Assembly: GCF_002165575.1 (NCBI RefSeq)
Contig: NZ_MXQF01000002.1
Coordinates: 124,001-188,000, forward strand
Origin: Pseudoalteromonas sp. A601
GTDB taxonomy: Bacteria > Pseudomonadota > Gammaproteobacteria > Enterobacterales > Alteromonadaceae
Length of the DNA stretch: 64,000 bases
Direction of reading: 5' to 3'
A program made the position numbers and the translations under genes. Under the pieces are notes generated by a model. The model was not told where the DNA came from. It was given only the letters and a program-made list of their open reading frames with translations, and ran no database searches. Shown here piece by piece: positions 52,559 to 62,451 of this stretch (position 1 is the first letter of the stretch; every line of letters starts with the position of its first letter).

Positions 52559-55129
52559 ATGTTTATAAAAAGCTTACTCACTCTTAGTGTGGCTATCGCT
52601 GTAAATTCAGCTCATGCCAATGAATACGTCATCGAAAAAATCGCCAAACCAAGTTCTCAGCAGGTTTCATTGACCCTAGATCCTGCCCAAGATTCCTTCA
52701 GTGGTGAAACAGAAATAGCACTAGAAGTACTTAAACCAACTAAATACATTGAACTCAATGGCGTTGATTATGCAGCGCAAATGGCACAACTTTTAGGCGC
52801 AGAGAATTGTGACTTAAGTACACAAATGCTAAAGACAGGCAAGGTGAAGTTCGTATGTGCAGAGCAAATTCAACCGGGTAAATACACCCTAAAAATTGAT
52901 TTTACCGCACCATATAACCGAAACAGCGTAGGCTTATACAAAACCATAGATCAAGGCACTCCCTATTTATTTACTCAATTTGAAATGAGTGATGCACGTC
53001 GCGCATTTCCGGTATTTGATGAGCCTAGTTATAAAATTCCATTTCAGCTGACCATTACAGCACCGAGTTCACAAAAAGTGTATGCCAATACGCCTGAACT
53101 AAAAACCACTATAAATGGCGATATGACGACGCATTTTTTTGATAAAACACCGCCAATTCCATCATACCTTGTTGCTATGGCTGTAGGACCATTTGAAGAG
53201 CGTGAAGTCAAAGGCATGCCAATTCCTGGGCGCATTATTACCCCGCAAGGTAAAATTCATTTAGGCGAGTATGCCGAGCAAAATATGCCACGCGTCTTAG
53301 CTGCACTTGAAGAGTATTTTGGTAGTCCGTACGTTTATAAGAAATTGGATTCAGTTGCAGTCCCTGAATTCCCGTTTGGAGCAATGGAAAACTCAGGTCT
53401 TGTTACTTACCGTGAAGACATTTTATTAGTAGATCTCGCAACTGCAACGCGCAGTAAAAAGCAGCGCAACATATCTATTATAGCTCACGAGCTTGCGCAC
53501 CAATGGTATGGTAACCTAGTGACCATGAAATGGTGGAATGACTTATGGTTAAATGAAGCATTTGCAAGTTGGATGGCGGCTAAAATCACTGCACAGTTAA
53601 ACCCTGAATTTGAATCTCATCTAGATTTACCACAAAACCAAGTAATGGCCCTAGATGCCCGGTTAAGCACTAAACCAATTCGTAAACCAATCAAAACTGA
53701 AGCCGATATTATGGACGGCTTAGGCCTTGCATACAGTAAAGGCAGCTCCGTACTTGCGATGGTTGAAAACTGGATTGGCGAAAAAGCTTTTCAACAAGGC
53801 ATTCAGGCTTACTTAAAAAAGTTCTCTTATAAAAATGCTGAAGCAGCCGATTTATGGCAAGCCTTAGGTGAAGCGTCTAACAAAGATGTTGCAAGTGTAT
53901 TAAAGTCATTCATTGAGCAATCATCGTTTCCACTTATTAAAGTAAGTCAGCAAGGTAAAACGGTTACTATCAAGCAAAGCCGATTTACTAATGCAGGCGT
54001 TGATGCACCAGCACAATTATGGAATGTACCTGTTGCAATCAAATATGGCGCAGGTGATAAAGTAAAGACTGCCAGTGTATTGCTCAGCAAAGATACCCAA
54101 AAGATCGAACTAGACTTTACCCCTGAATGGATTTATCCAGATCAAGGTGCACTGGGTTATTACCGCTGGGTGATGGATGACAAGCAGTTTGCATCATTAA
54201 TCGACAATGCGGCCGAGCAACTCACCGTGCGTGAGCGCTTAGCGCTATTATCAGCAGCTGATGCACTATTAGATGCAGGTGTGATTTCAGCAGGCCAGTT
54301 AATGCAAACGCTTGAAACATTTGTAAGTGACAAACACCCTCGGGTTGCAAGTACCGCACTGGGCTATTTAGCAGCTCAAAAACGCACTTTTGACGATGTG
54401 AGCAACCAAGATCTATGGCCTGCGTTTATTCGTAAAAGTATCACTCCTGCTGCTAAGCAATATGGGCTAACAGCGCAAATGGATGAAGACGCTGCAATTG
54501 CTCAACTACGCTCTCAAGTTGTTTCACGCCTTGGTTTTGATGGTGACGATCAAAATGTTATAAACACAGCGAAAGCACAAACACAATTATATTTAAACAA
54601 TCCTGAAAAAGTAGATCCTTACTTAGCTTCAACCTATTTAAACTTGGCGGCATTTCATGGTGATAAAAACCTTTTAGATGCGTACATCAACACGTTTAAA
54701 ACCACAAAAGACCCACAAGTACGAACTAAAATGCTTGCTGCGATGAGCTATTTTGGTACCCCTGAGCTGCAAACTAAAGTGCTTAATTACAGCTTAACTG
54801 ACGACGTAACAGCATCAGACATGCGTACGATTATGTCGGGGCAAATGTATACAAAACCACGTGAAGCTTTATTTATTGATTGGGTTTATGCAAATTACGA
54901 CGAAGTAGCAGCTAACCTGCCTCCTTTCTTTGTACCAAACCTACCTTACTTTACCACCTCAGGCTGCAGTGCAACTAGCTTAGCGAAGACCCAAGCTTTC
55001 TTTAACGATAAGATTGCGGATGTACCAGGTTATGCGCGAACATTAAGTAAGTTAGAAGAAAGCGTCACTAACTGTATTTCACTTAAAGAGCGTGAACTTG
55101 AATCAGTTAATAGCTTTTTAAAGCGTTAA
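52559..55129 (+). CDS. M1-family metallopeptidase (secreted aminopeptidase N-like)
   Basis: 856 residues. Signal peptide (1-20; LLTLSVAIAVNSAHA). Zinc site H310-E311-x-x-H314 with the third ligand E333 (HELAHQW...NEAF), exopeptidase motif G274-A-M-E-N278. N-terminal beta saddle (about 25-205), thermolysin-like domain (about 210-450), small beta domain and C-terminal ERAP1-like helical domain (about 530-856). It removes N-terminal residues from peptides, probably in the periplasm as part of nutrient acquisition. CAGGGA ribosome site. Monocistronic with a strong terminator. Confidence 0.96.
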   Translation: MFIKSLLTLSVAIAVNSAHANEYVIEKIAKPSSQQVSLTLDPAQDSFSGETEIALEVLKPTKYIELNGVDYAAQMAQLLGAENCDLSTQMLKTGKVKFVCAEQIQPGKYTLKIDFTAPYNRNSVGLYKTIDQGTPYLFTQFEMSDARRAFPVFDEPSYKIPFQLTITAPSSQKVYANTPELKTTINGDMTTHFFDKTPPIPSYLVAMAVGPFEEREVKGMPIPGRIITPQGKIHLGEYAEQNMPRVLAALEEYFGSPYVYKKLDSVAVPEFPFGAMENSGLVTYREDILLVDLATATRSKKQRNISIIAHELAHQWYGNLVTMKWWNDLWLNEAFASWMAAKITAQLNPEFESHLDLPQNQVMALDARLSTKPIRKPIKTEADIMDGLGLAYSKGSSVLAMVENWIGEKAFQQGIQAYLKKFSYKNAEAADLWQALGEASNKDVASVLKSFIEQSSFPLIKVSQQGKTVTIKQSRFTNAGVDAPAQLWNVPVAIKYGAGDKVKTASVLLSKDTQKIELDFTPEWIYPDQGALGYYRWVMDDKQFASLIDNAAEQLTVRERLALLSAADALLDAGVISAGQLMQTLETFVSDKHPRVASTALGYLAAQKRTFDDVSNQDLWPAFIRKSITPAAKQYGLTAQMDEDAAIAQLRSQVVSRLGFDGDDQNVINTAKAQTQLYLNNPEKVDPYLASTYLNLAAFHGDKNLLDAYINTFKTTKDPQVRTKMLAAMSYFGTPELQTKVLNYSLTDDVTASDMRTIMSGQMYTKPREALFIDWVYANYDEVAANLPPFFVPNLPYFTTSGCSATSLAKTQAFFNDKIADVPGYARTLSKLEESVTNCISLKERELESVNSFLKR

Positions 55130-55151
55130 TTCATATAGATTTAAGTTAACT

Positions 55152-55182
55152 AAAACGGCAAGCCAATGGCTTGCCGTTTTTA
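55152..55182 (+). terminator. Terminator of the M1 peptidase gene
   Basis: AAAACGGCAAGCC-AAT-GGCTTGCCGTTTTT, 13-bp stem with flanking A- and T-runs; could work in both directions. Confidence 0.9.
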
Positions 55183-55222
55183 TATTGCTCTGAGTAAAAA
55201 ATTATTTAATACAGATTTTAAA

Positions 55223-55588
55223 TTAGCCATTTATAATTTTCACTAGTAGAGTAATAAACTCTTTTGCTGCTTCTTCTGTCGTTATTTTAAAACCAATACC
55301 GTAGTGAATAGGGTTTGCACTTTTATAAATACGCGTCGGAAAGCGAGTCATTTCACTGCTATGGAAAAAGCCTGAAATTCGACTAACGCCATCAAAAGCA
55401 TTGAAGTCATCACTAAATACTTCAAGCGCTGGACGTAATACCAACTTTGCTTGCCCACCTTCAATATGCAAATAAATCGCTTCTTTTGATTTTGGCAGCA
55501 TATATTCAGAAATATTTTTAATTTTAAAGTTACTGCGACAATCTAGTGCGACGAGTTGTTCGTTGATTTGTTCTGGTGTTGCTACCAT
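55223..55588 (-). CDS. Small protein of unknown function (121 aa)
   Basis: Not recognised. Cytoplasmic alpha/beta protein without signal or membrane span; N-terminal helix (TPEQINEQLVAL), a predicted beta sheet in the middle (EAIYLHIEGGQAKLVLRP), and a C-terminal helix (TEEAAKEFITLLVKII). Its own start and good codon structure support a real gene. It lies 59 nt downstream of the beta-propeller-like gene on the same strand. Confidence 0.65.
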   Translation of the reverse strand: MVATPEQINEQLVALDCRSNFKIKNISEYMLPKSKEAIYLHIEGGQAKLVLRPALEVFSDDFNAFDGVSRISGFFHSSEMTRFPTRIYKSANPIHYGIGFKITTEEAAKEFITLLVKIING

Positions 55589-55647
55589 AAGGTTACTTTG
55601 CTCTTATTAGGTTGTTAGCTGTAATTCAATTACAGTAAATAAATTTG

Positions 55648-56520
55648 CTATTTACGACAAACAAATGCCAATTGTTCATTGTTGTAACTTAGTCTTGTAA
55701 TTTGTGCGCTGCAATAAGGTGTTAAATCAAGCCATTGAGATACATTCTCAGGTGCACTTAAACTGCGTTGGTAAATACGGTTGTTTAGTGCGTAAATAAC
55801 CGTATTATCGTTTTTAAAGGTGTAATCTTGGACACCATCCGGTAAGCGAAACAAATCCGTGACCATTTGCGAATTAGGCGCATAGCTTGCCAACCAATTT
55901 TCTGCATTTTTAGTATAGGTGAACGTAAACGCAGCCAGTGAAGCATTAAAGGTTAAAGTACGGCCTATATTTTGCGCAACAACCTGTCCTTTAGCTGCTG
56001 CAACTTTAGTGTATTGTAATGTATGCGGCTCACCTAAAATAAACATCACAAGGTCATTATCAATTCCCCAAGCGTGGTAGCCTACAGGTTCAATCCATTC
56101 GAATATACGACTCGGCGGCAACTCAGTATTTAATGGGTATTGCCATAACTTTTGTTTACCATCGGCCTCAACCACAATCGCAGAAAGTGCATCGCCTTTA
56201 GGCGTTAAAGTCGCGGAGTATTCACTAACAGGGCTATTTGTGAGGTTATATGTTTGCTGATCATCAAAACTATAAAATGCTAAATCAGTCTGGCTGTGCC
56301 CTAATGTCTGTACTTCTTGGGTAAAATAAATACCTTTATTTGTTAGCTGGGGCTGATTATTATAACTATCGTCCGATGTAATGCGGCTTACTTGTAAGCC
56401 ATATTCTGTATTTGGTTTCGCTAATAGTATTTCACTCTTTGGCATAGCACTGTGCGCTATAAACGGCAATAATAATGCTGTGCAGGCAATTCCATGTCGA
56501 TATAAAGTCAATTTAAACAA
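55648..56520 (-). CDS. Periplasmic protein with TolB/WD40-like propeller repeats
   Basis: 290 residues with a signal peptide (about 1-24; ending FIAHSAM). The mature part has short repeats of the TolB type: ISSDDSYNNQPQLTNKGIYFTQE-like (VSRITSDDSYNNQPQL), TDLAFYSFDDQQTYNLTNSP, EYSATLTPKGDALSAIVVE, KLWQYPLNTELP. These fit about four to five blades of a beta propeller. Function unknown; such proteins often bind partners or peptides. Divergent from the PrkB-like gene. Confidence 0.75.
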   Translation of the reverse strand: MFKLTLYRHGIACTALLLPFIAHSAMPKSEILLAKPNTEYGLQVSRITSDDSYNNQPQLTNKGIYFTQEVQTLGHSQTDLAFYSFDDQQTYNLTNSPVSEYSATLTPKGDALSAIVVEADGKQKLWQYPLNTELPPSRIFEWIEPVGYHAWGIDNDLVMFILGEPHTLQYTKVAAAKGQVVAQNIGRTLTFNASLAAFTFTYTKNAENWLASYAPNSQMVTDLFRLPDGVQDYTFKNDNTVIYALNNRIYQRSLSAPENVSQWLDLTPYCSAQITRLSYNNEQLAFVCRK

Positions 56521-56653
56521 TCTCTTTAATTATTTTTATCGCTACATAATAGCGCTATTTGAAGAGGATTCACAAACTTGTTAATGATCTGCCCCTTGAC
56601 CTACCCCCATGCTTGCCCTTATAACTAGTGTGCTACTTAAAACGAGAGTAACT

Positions 56654-57553
56654 ATGTCAGCTAAACATCCAATTATTGCAATTACTGGTTCATCTGGTGC
56701 AGGTACCACCACCACGACGAACGCAGTAAAACATATTTTCCGCAGTTTAAATATTGAAGCGGCCTTTATCGAAGGCGATAGCTTTCATCGCTATACCCGC
56801 CCTGAAATGGATAAAAAAGTGCGTGAAGCGCAGCAAGAGGGTAAACATATTAGCTACTTTGGTCGTGAAGCAAATGACTTTGGCGCATTAGAAGAACTGT
56901 TTAGTACCTATGGCGAAACCGGCACAGGAAAGCTACGCCGCTATTTACATACCTTTGATGAAGCCGTGCCATATAATCAATTACCTGGCACATTCACTCC
57001 TTGGCAAGAACTAAAAAGCAGCACTGACATTCTGTTTTATGAAGGACTCCACGGTGGCGCTGTCGATCAAGATCACGATGTAGCAAAACATGTCGATTTA
57101 CTGATTGGCATGGTGCCCATTATTAATCTTGAGTGGATCCAAAAGTTGATTAGAGACACCTCTGAGCGCGGCCACTCTCGCGAAGCTGTCATGGGCTCTA
57201 TTGTGCGTAGTATGGATGACTATATAAATCATATTACGCCACAGTTCTCTCGTACGCATATTAACTTTCAGCGCGTGCCTACCGTTGATACCTCCAACCC
57301 ATTTAGCGCTAAAGATATTCCATCATTAGATGAAAGCTTTGTGGTGATCCGCTTTAGGGGAATTGATGATGTGGACTTCCCTTATTATTTACAAATGATT
57401 GAAGGTAGCTTTATGTCGCGAATAAACACCCTTGTAGTGCCTGGTGGCAAGATGGGCTTAGCCATGGAGTTGGTATTAACACCACTTATCAAAGACATCA
57501 TTTTAAAGAAACGCGCCCTTGCGGATCTATCACCTGTAGATATCCCTATTTAA
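56654..57553 (+). CDS. prkB: Phosphoribulokinase-family protein (PrkB-like)
   Basis: 299 residues. P-loop AITGSSGAGTTTTTNAVKHIF (Walker A), EGDSFHRYTRPEMD, DHDVAKHVDLLIGMVPIINLEWIQKL, and a Tyr/Arg-rich substrate part. It belongs to the PRK family, but no Rubisco or other Calvin-cycle gene is seen and the organism is presumably heterotrophic. The E. coli homologue prkB has no proven role. ATG 56654 is preceded by GAGAGT; an ATG at 56609 would add 15 residues. Followed by yjjX and yjjG on the same strand. Confidence 0.9.
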   Translation: MSAKHPIIAITGSSGAGTTTTTNAVKHIFRSLNIEAAFIEGDSFHRYTRPEMDKKVREAQQEGKHISYFGREANDFGALEELFSTYGETGTGKLRRYLHTFDEAVPYNQLPGTFTPWQELKSSTDILFYEGLHGGAVDQDHDVAKHVDLLIGMVPIINLEWIQKLIRDTSERGHSREAVMGSIVRSMDDYINHITPQFSRTHINFQRVPTVDTSNPFSAKDIPSLDESFVVIRFRGIDDVDFPYYLQMIEGSFMSRINTLVVPGGKMGLAMELVLTPLIKDIILKKRALADLSPVDIPI

Positions 57554-57611
57554 AATATACTTTTAATACAAATAACGTACACTACGACTTTGCGATGTAA
57601 AGGAGTAGTGT

Positions 57612-58166
57612 ATGAAGTCTCATACTCAGATACTAAACATTCTTGTTGGCTCAAAGAACCCTGTTAAAATCAATGCAGCGGCGTATGTTTTCACTGCGTT
57701 TTTCCCACAACACGAAATAAAGTGTGTAGGTATACATGCCCCCTCAGAAGTCCCTGATCAACCGATTGGTGAAGAACAAACCCGAGTTGGCGCAGAAAAT
57801 CGCGTAACGTATGCAAAACAGCATCATCATGCAGATTTTTATGTTGCGATGGAAGGTGGAGCTGCGCAGTTTAGCTATGGGCCAGCCACTTTTGCTTATG
57901 TTGTGATAGCCAATACAGCACAACAAAGTATAGGCCGCAGCAGCAATTTGCCTTTGCCTCAAATTTTATATAATGCCGTCTTAAATGGTGAAGAACTTGG
58001 CGATGTAATGGACAATGCATTTAATACCCACAATATTAAGCAGCAAGGGGGCGCTATTGGCTTATTAACTAATAACCAAGCCACACGTCAAAGTACATAT
58101 ACTCAAGCACTCACACTCGCTATGGCGCCTTTTTTACATCCCGAACTTTATGCTAAGGAAGTTTAA
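57612..58166 (+). CDS. yjjX: Inosine/xanthosine triphosphatase
   Basis: 184 residues of the YjjX (NTPase_I-T) family, which removes non-canonical ITP and XTP from the nucleotide pool. Marks: VGSKNPVKINAAAYVF, SEVPDQPIGEEQTRVGAENR, DFYVAMEGG, VMDNAFNTHNIKQQGGAIGLLTNN. GGAG precedes ATG 57612. The next gene begins at the base after its stop codon, so it forms a nucleotide-cleansing pair with yjjG. Confidence 0.93.
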   Translation: MKSHTQILNILVGSKNPVKINAAAYVFTAFFPQHEIKCVGIHAPSEVPDQPIGEEQTRVGAENRVTYAKQHHHADFYVAMEGGAAQFSYGPATFAYVVIANTAQQSIGRSSNLPLPQILYNAVLNGEELGDVMDNAFNTHNIKQQGGAIGLLTNNQATRQSTYTQALTLAMAPFLHPELYAKEV

Positions 58167-58841
58167 ATGAAGTATACCCATGTTCTATTTGATGCTGACG
58201 AAACATTATTTAGCTTTAATGCCTACGCTGGCCTAAAGCGCATGTTCGCCACTTACGATATAGATTTCACCCCGGCTGATTACGATCATTACCAACTAAC
58301 AAATAAGTCTCTATGGCTCGCTTATCAAGATAATAAAATATCGGCGACTCACCTTCAGGTTACGCGCTTTAGTGAATGGGCCACTAAACTCAAAGTGCCA
58401 GCACAGCAGCTTAATGATGACTTTTTAACTGCAATGGCAGAAATTTGTCAGCCGCTACCCGGTGCAGTGGAGCTTTTAACTAAACTTAAGCCCAATGCAA
58501 AACTGGGCATTATCACCAATGGTTTTACGCAATTACAAGCACGTCGCTTAGAACACACTGGTTTAAAAGATATGTTTGATTGGCTGGTTATCTCTGAGCA
58601 AGTGGGTATTGCTAAGCCTGCTGTAGAAATTTTTGACCATACATTTGAGCTTATGGGCAACCCTGCGAAAGAGCAGATTTTAATGGTGGGTGATACTGCT
58701 AACAGCGATATTCTCGGTGGTATGAATGCAGGTATAGACACATGTTGGTTACAGCACCCGGGCTTTGAACTACCATCAGGAATAACGCCAACTTATAAGA
58801 TTACTGAACTGGTGCAATTACAACAGCTTTTGGGGTTGTAG
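58167..58841 (+). CDS. yjjG: Pyrimidine 5'-nucleotidase YjjG (HAD family)
   Basis: 224 residues of the HAD superfamily. Motif I FDADETLFSF with nucleophile D and general acid D, motif II GIITNGFTQLQ, motif III K in AKPAVEIFDH, motif IV MVGDTANSDILGGMNAG. The YjjG branch dephosphorylates dUMP, dTMP and non-canonical pyrimidine nucleotides. It directly follows yjjX (0 nt). A short heptamer duplication and a bidirectional terminator lie downstream. Confidence 0.93.
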   Translation: MKYTHVLFDADETLFSFNAYAGLKRMFATYDIDFTPADYDHYQLTNKSLWLAYQDNKISATHLQVTRFSEWATKLKVPAQQLNDDFLTAMAEICQPLPGAVELLTKLKPNAKLGIITNGFTQLQARRLEHTGLKDMFDWLVISEQVGIAKPAVEIFDHTFELMGNPAKEQILMVGDTANSDILGGMNAGIDTCWLQHPGFELPSGITPTYKITELVQLQQLLGL

Positions 58842-58842
58842 G

Positions 58843-58856
58843 AAGGTTCAAGGTTC
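58843..58856. repeat. Heptamer duplication, 2 x AAGGTTC
   Basis: Two perfect copies directly after the yjjG stop codon. Possibly an unexpanded relative of the 7-bp arrays at 37851 and 37935. Confidence 0.8.
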
Positions 58857-58887
58857 ACAATTAAAAGCTAGGGTATAATATTTAAGC

Positions 58888-58918
58888 AAAAAAATGACGC
58901 TAAAAGCGTCATTTTTTA
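58888..58918. terminator. Bidirectional terminator between yjjG and lpxC
   Basis: AAAAAAATGACGC-TAAAA-GCGTCATTTTTT, A- and T-runs on both sides; ends yjjG and the dcw cluster. Confidence 0.9.
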
Positions 58919-58938
58919 TAACTGTTTAGAGTAAGCAA

Positions 58939-59850
58939 TTAAGCTGTAGCTACTTCAAGCCCTGGTGCTGGCATTGTAACTGGGGTATCAAATGTAGCCC
59001 ATTCCCATGCTGACTCAGTTGCCATAATTTTACGAAGTAATTTATTGTTTAAGTCATGACCTGATTTATAGGCAGTGATTTTACCTAAAATATTGTGGCC
59101 AGTCATAAACATATCACCCACACAGTCTAGTATTTTATGCTTTACAAATTCATCGCTGTAGCGCAAGCCATTTGGATTGAGTACTTTAAATTCATCCAAT
59201 ACAACTGCGTTATCCATGCTACCACCAAGTGCTAGGTTATTAGCATGCATGTATTCAATGTCTTTCATAAAACCAAAAGTACGAGCACGGCTGATCTCTT
59301 CAGTGAAGCTTTGCGCCGTAATATCTAAACCAATACGCTGGCGGCTTTCATTGATTGCTGGGTGATCAAAAGCAATCTCAAAGTCGATATGAAAACCATC
59401 GTACGGTTCAATCTCGGCCCATTTATCGCCTTCTTCAATGCGTACTTTTTCTTTAATACGAATAAAGCGTTTAGCAACTTTTTGCTCTTCAATTCCGCCT
59501 TTTTGTAACAAGTATATGAATGGTAATGCACTACCATCCATAATAGGCACTTCTGAGCTATCTAATTCAACGATTAGATTATCGATGCCCATTGCCGCTA
59601 CCGCCGCAATAAGGTGCTCAGTTGTAGATAAGCGAACGCCATCTTTATTGGTCAAACAGGTACATAATTGTGTGTCACCAACGGCTTCAGGTGTTGTTTC
59701 AAAATCAACAACCGGATCAAGGTCGACACGACGAAATACAATCCCAGTATTTGCGCTCGCAGGTCGGAGAGTTATTGTGACCTTCTCACCTTTATGAAGT
59801 CCAATTCCTATGGCTTTGACTACTTTTGCAATCGTACGCTGTTTAATCAT
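58939..59850 (-). CDS. lpxC: UDP-3-O-acyl-N-acetylglucosamine deacetylase
   Basis: Committed, zinc-dependent step of lipid A synthesis. About 303 residues starting [24 protein letters not shown]. Zinc ligands are His in [13 protein letters not shown] and the [10 protein letters not shown] motif (His and Asp); the [13 protein letters not shown] and [15 protein letters not shown] segments are typical. An in-frame GTG at 59862 would add four residues. Last gene of the dcw cluster as in other gammaproteobacteria; a terminator follows. Confidence 0.97.
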   Translation of the reverse strand: MIKQRTIAKVVKAIGIGLHKGEKVTITLRPASANTGIVFRRVDLDPVVDFETTPEAVGDTQLCTCLTNKDGVRLSTTEHLIAAVAAMGIDNLIVELDSSEVPIMDGSALPFIYLLQKGGIEEQKVAKRFIRIKEKVRIEEGDKWAEIEPYDGFHIDFEIAFDHPAINESRQRIGLDITAQSFTEEISRARTFGFMKDIEYMHANNLALGGSMDNAVVLDEFKVLNPNGLRYSDEFVKHKILDCVGDMFMTGHNILGKITAYKSGHDLNNKLLRKIMATESAWEWATFDTPVTMPAPGLEVATA

Positions 59851-59955
59851 AGGTTCGCTCACTTATAGTTACAGTTAGACGGAGGATTGTATCATAAATA
59901 CTATCAGCTGCCAAATTTGTTTGCTTTTCACACAGAAACATTATTATTTTTGTGC

Positions 59956-61197
59956 TTAATCAGCCTGCTTTCTCAAAAATGCAGGGATGTCGAAATAATC
60001 GCCACCTTCTGATTTATCAGATTTACCACTGCTTTGCTCTGTTTTCGCATTGCTGCTTTGCGTGGTCATGCTTGACTCTTGCTTTTCAGTTGTAGGCGCT
60101 GCATCCGTTTCTTGACTGCTATTACCTTGACTTGCAAAGCTTGGTACATACATGCTGCTTGTTTGATTAGTAGAGCTTGTCACATCAGAGCCTGATGCTT
60201 TTTTAAAGCCATTATCTACAATACCAAACTGTGGACGACGATCGCCACCAAGACCAGTTGCAACAACCGTAACACGTAACTCGTCACTCATTTCTGGATC
60301 AATTACGGCACCAACAACAACCGTTGCGTTTTCTGATGCAAGCGCTTTAACGTGGTTACCAACAATTTCAAACTCTTCAATTGCGATATCCATACCCGCG
60401 GTGATATTAACCAAGATACCTTTGGCACCAGTTAAATCTACATCTTCTAATAATGGGCTAGAAATAGCGGCTTCAGCGGCTTCTTGTGCACGATCAGGAC
60501 CTGATGCAGACGCTGTGCCCATCATCGCTGTGCCCATCGCTGACATTACAGTACGTACGTCGGCGAAATCCACGTTGATTAGACCTGAACGGGTAATCAA
60601 TTCTGCAATACCTTGTACCGCACCAAACAATACATCGTTTGCTTTAGCGAAGGCATCTAGAAGTGTAGTCCCTTTTCCTAAAACTTTAAGCAATTTATTG
60701 TTAGGAATTGTAATAAGTGAATCTACAATTTCTGATAATTCATTGATACCTTGTTCAGCAGCAGCTGCACGCTTTTTGCCTTCAAAGTCAAACGGGCGCG
60801 TTACCACCGCAACGGTTAAGATACCCAAATCTTTAGCAATCTTAGCAACAACAGGGGCTGCACCAGTACCTGTACCACCGCCCATACCAGCGGCGATAAA
60901 TACCATGTCAGCGCCTTCAAGGCTGTTGCGAATCGTCTCAGCGTCTTCTTCAGCTGAATTACGCCCTACTTCAGGGTTTGCACCCGCACCTAGCCCAGAT
61001 GTGATCTGAGTACCTAGTTGCACGGTAATATCCGCAGATGAGTTACGTAATGCCTGAGCATCTGTATTCGCTGCGATAAAACGCACACCTTCGATTTGTT
61101 GTTTCACCATGTGCTCAACAGCGTTACCGCCGCCACCGCCCACGCCGATTACTTTTATGACAGCTTCTTCGCTGTGTTGTTCCATCATATCAAACAT
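59956..61197 (-). CDS. ftsZ: Cell division protein FtsZ
   Basis: 413 residues; tubulin-like GTPase that forms the division ring. GTP-binding start [13 protein letters not shown], tubulin signature GGGTGTG (106-112) in [16 protein letters not shown]7 loop [13 protein letters not shown] variable Ser/Thr/Gln-rich linker (about 330-395) is followed by the conserved C-terminal peptide [12 protein letters not shown], which binds FtsA and ZipA. CGGAGAG ribosome site. Downstream of ftsA by 21 nt. Confidence 0.99.
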   Translation of the reverse strand: MFDMMEQHSEEAVIKVIGVGGGGGNAVEHMVKQQIEGVRFIAANTDAQALRNSSADITVQLGTQITSGLGAGANPEVGRNSAEEDAETIRNSLEGADMVFIAAGMGGGTGTGAAPVVAKIAKDLGILTVAVVTRPFDFEGKKRAAAAEQGINELSEIVDSLITIPNNKLLKVLGKGTTLLDAFAKANDVLFGAVQGIAELITRSGLINVDFADVRTVMSAMGTAMMGTASASGPDRAQEAAEAAISSPLLEDVDLTGAKGILVNITAGMDIAIEEFEIVGNHVKALASENATVVVGAVIDPEMSDELRVTVVATGLGGDRRPQFGIVDNGFKKASGSDVTSSTNQTSSMYVPSFASQGNSSQETDAAPTTEKQESSMTTQSSNAKTEQSSGKSDKSEGGDYFDIPAFLRKQAD

Positions 61198-61218
61198 GTT
61201 TACTCTCCGACTTGAGTA

Positions 61219-62451
61219 TTAAAACTCGCCTTGGAACCACTTCGTTATACGGTTCCACCAATTGTTATCACCTTCAGGTTTCGACTTTTGTGCATTCATC
61301 GATTGCATTGTACGGCCGTACTTTAATAAGCCCACCGCCGTTGCATATGAAGGATCATCTACATAATCTGTCAAACCAACCATCCCGATTGGTTTGCCTA
61401 CTCTTACTGGCATTTGGAAGATATCTTCTGCTACTTCCATTGCACCGGCCATTTTAGCACTGCCGCCTGTTATGACGAGCCCTGCTGCAATTTGGTCTTC
61501 TAAACCTGAACGACGAATTTCTTCCATCGCCAGTTCAAATAATTCTCTAAAACGTGGCTCAACGACTTCTGATAAAGTATGACGCGACATTAACCGTGCC
61601 GGTCGCCCACCTACGCTTGGTACTTCAATCGTGTCTTCGCTACTGGCCATTTGGCTGCTCGCACATGCGTATTGTACCTTGAGAGATTCAGCATGTGATA
61701 TCGGCGTGCGAAATATTTTTGCAATGTCACCGGTTACTTGGTTACCTGCAACGGGGATCACTGCCGAATGACGTAGCGCGCCGTTAATATAAATAGTGAT
61801 ATCCATTGTACCACCACCAATATCGAGCACGGCAACACCGAGTTCTTTTTCATCATCAGTTAATACTGAATAGCATGACGCTAAGGCGGTAAATATAAGT
61901 TGGTCAACTTCTAAGCCACAACGCTCAACACACTTTTCAATATTTTTTGCCATATCGTTTGAGCAAGTAATGATGTGAGCGCGGGCTTCCATTCGTACAC
62001 CACTCATACCTAATGGGTTTTTAATCCCCTCTTGCATATCTATGCTGTACTCTTGTGGTAAAGCATGCAACATTTTGCGTTCAGCAGAAATCGGTACCGA
62101 GCGCGCAATGTGAATGACATTCTCAATATCTTCATCAGTGACTTCGGTATTATTAATTGCCACCACACCGTTTTCGTTTTGACATTGAATGTGCTTACCC
62201 GAAATACCCAAGTAAACTGAGCTAATACGACAATCAGCCATTAGCTCTGCTTCATCAATTGCTCGACGAATAGACTCTGATACCAAATTAAGGTCGTTCA
62301 CACCACCTTTATCCATACCATGGGATACTTGGCTACCAACTCCAACAATGCTGAGTTTATTATCTGCGGTGATTTCACCAACCGTGGCCACCACTTTTGA
62401 GGTACCAACGTCCAATCCAATCACTAGGTTTCTTTCTGCTGACTTAGTCAT
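61219..62451 (-). CDS. ftsA: Cell division protein FtsA
   Basis: 410 residues; actin-like ATPase that tethers FtsZ to the membrane. ATP site motifs VIGLDVGTSKVVA (phosphate 1), VLDIGGGTMDITIY (phosphate 2), and VITGGSAKMAG (adenosine). The 1C domain lies at about 85-165. The C-terminal amphipathic helix NWWNRITKWFQGEF is the membrane anchor. Its start overlaps the ftsQ stop by 4 nt (ATGA). Confidence 0.99.
   Translation of the reverse strand: MTKSAERNLVIGLDVGTSKVVATVGEITADNKLSIVGVGSQVSHGMDKGGVNDLNLVSESIRRAIDEAELMADCRISSVYLGISGKHIQCQNENGVVAINNTEVTDEDIENVIHIARSVPISAERKMLHALPQEYSIDMQEGIKNPLGMSGVRMEARAHIITCSNDMAKNIEKCVERCGLEVDQLIFTALASCYSVLTDDEKELGVAVLDIGGGTMDITIYINGALRHSAVIPVAGNQVTGDIAKIFRTPISHAESLKVQYACASSQMASSEDTIEVPSVGGRPARLMSRHTLSEVVEPRFRELFELAMEEIRRSGLEDQIAAGLVITGGSAKMAGAMEVAEDIFQMPVRVGKPIGMVGLTDYVDDPSYATAVGLLKYGRTMQSMNAQKSKPEGDNNWWNRITKWFQGEF

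Noticed and set aside
56654..57553. Evidence for carbon fixation (Calvin cycle)
   Set aside because: PrkB-like proteins are common in heterotrophic gammaproteobacteria and no Rubisco genes are seen.
60401..61009. 202-codon open frame on the + strand inside ftsZ
   Set aside because: Antisense shadow of a highly conserved gene; low-complexity Ala/Ser/Pro translation.
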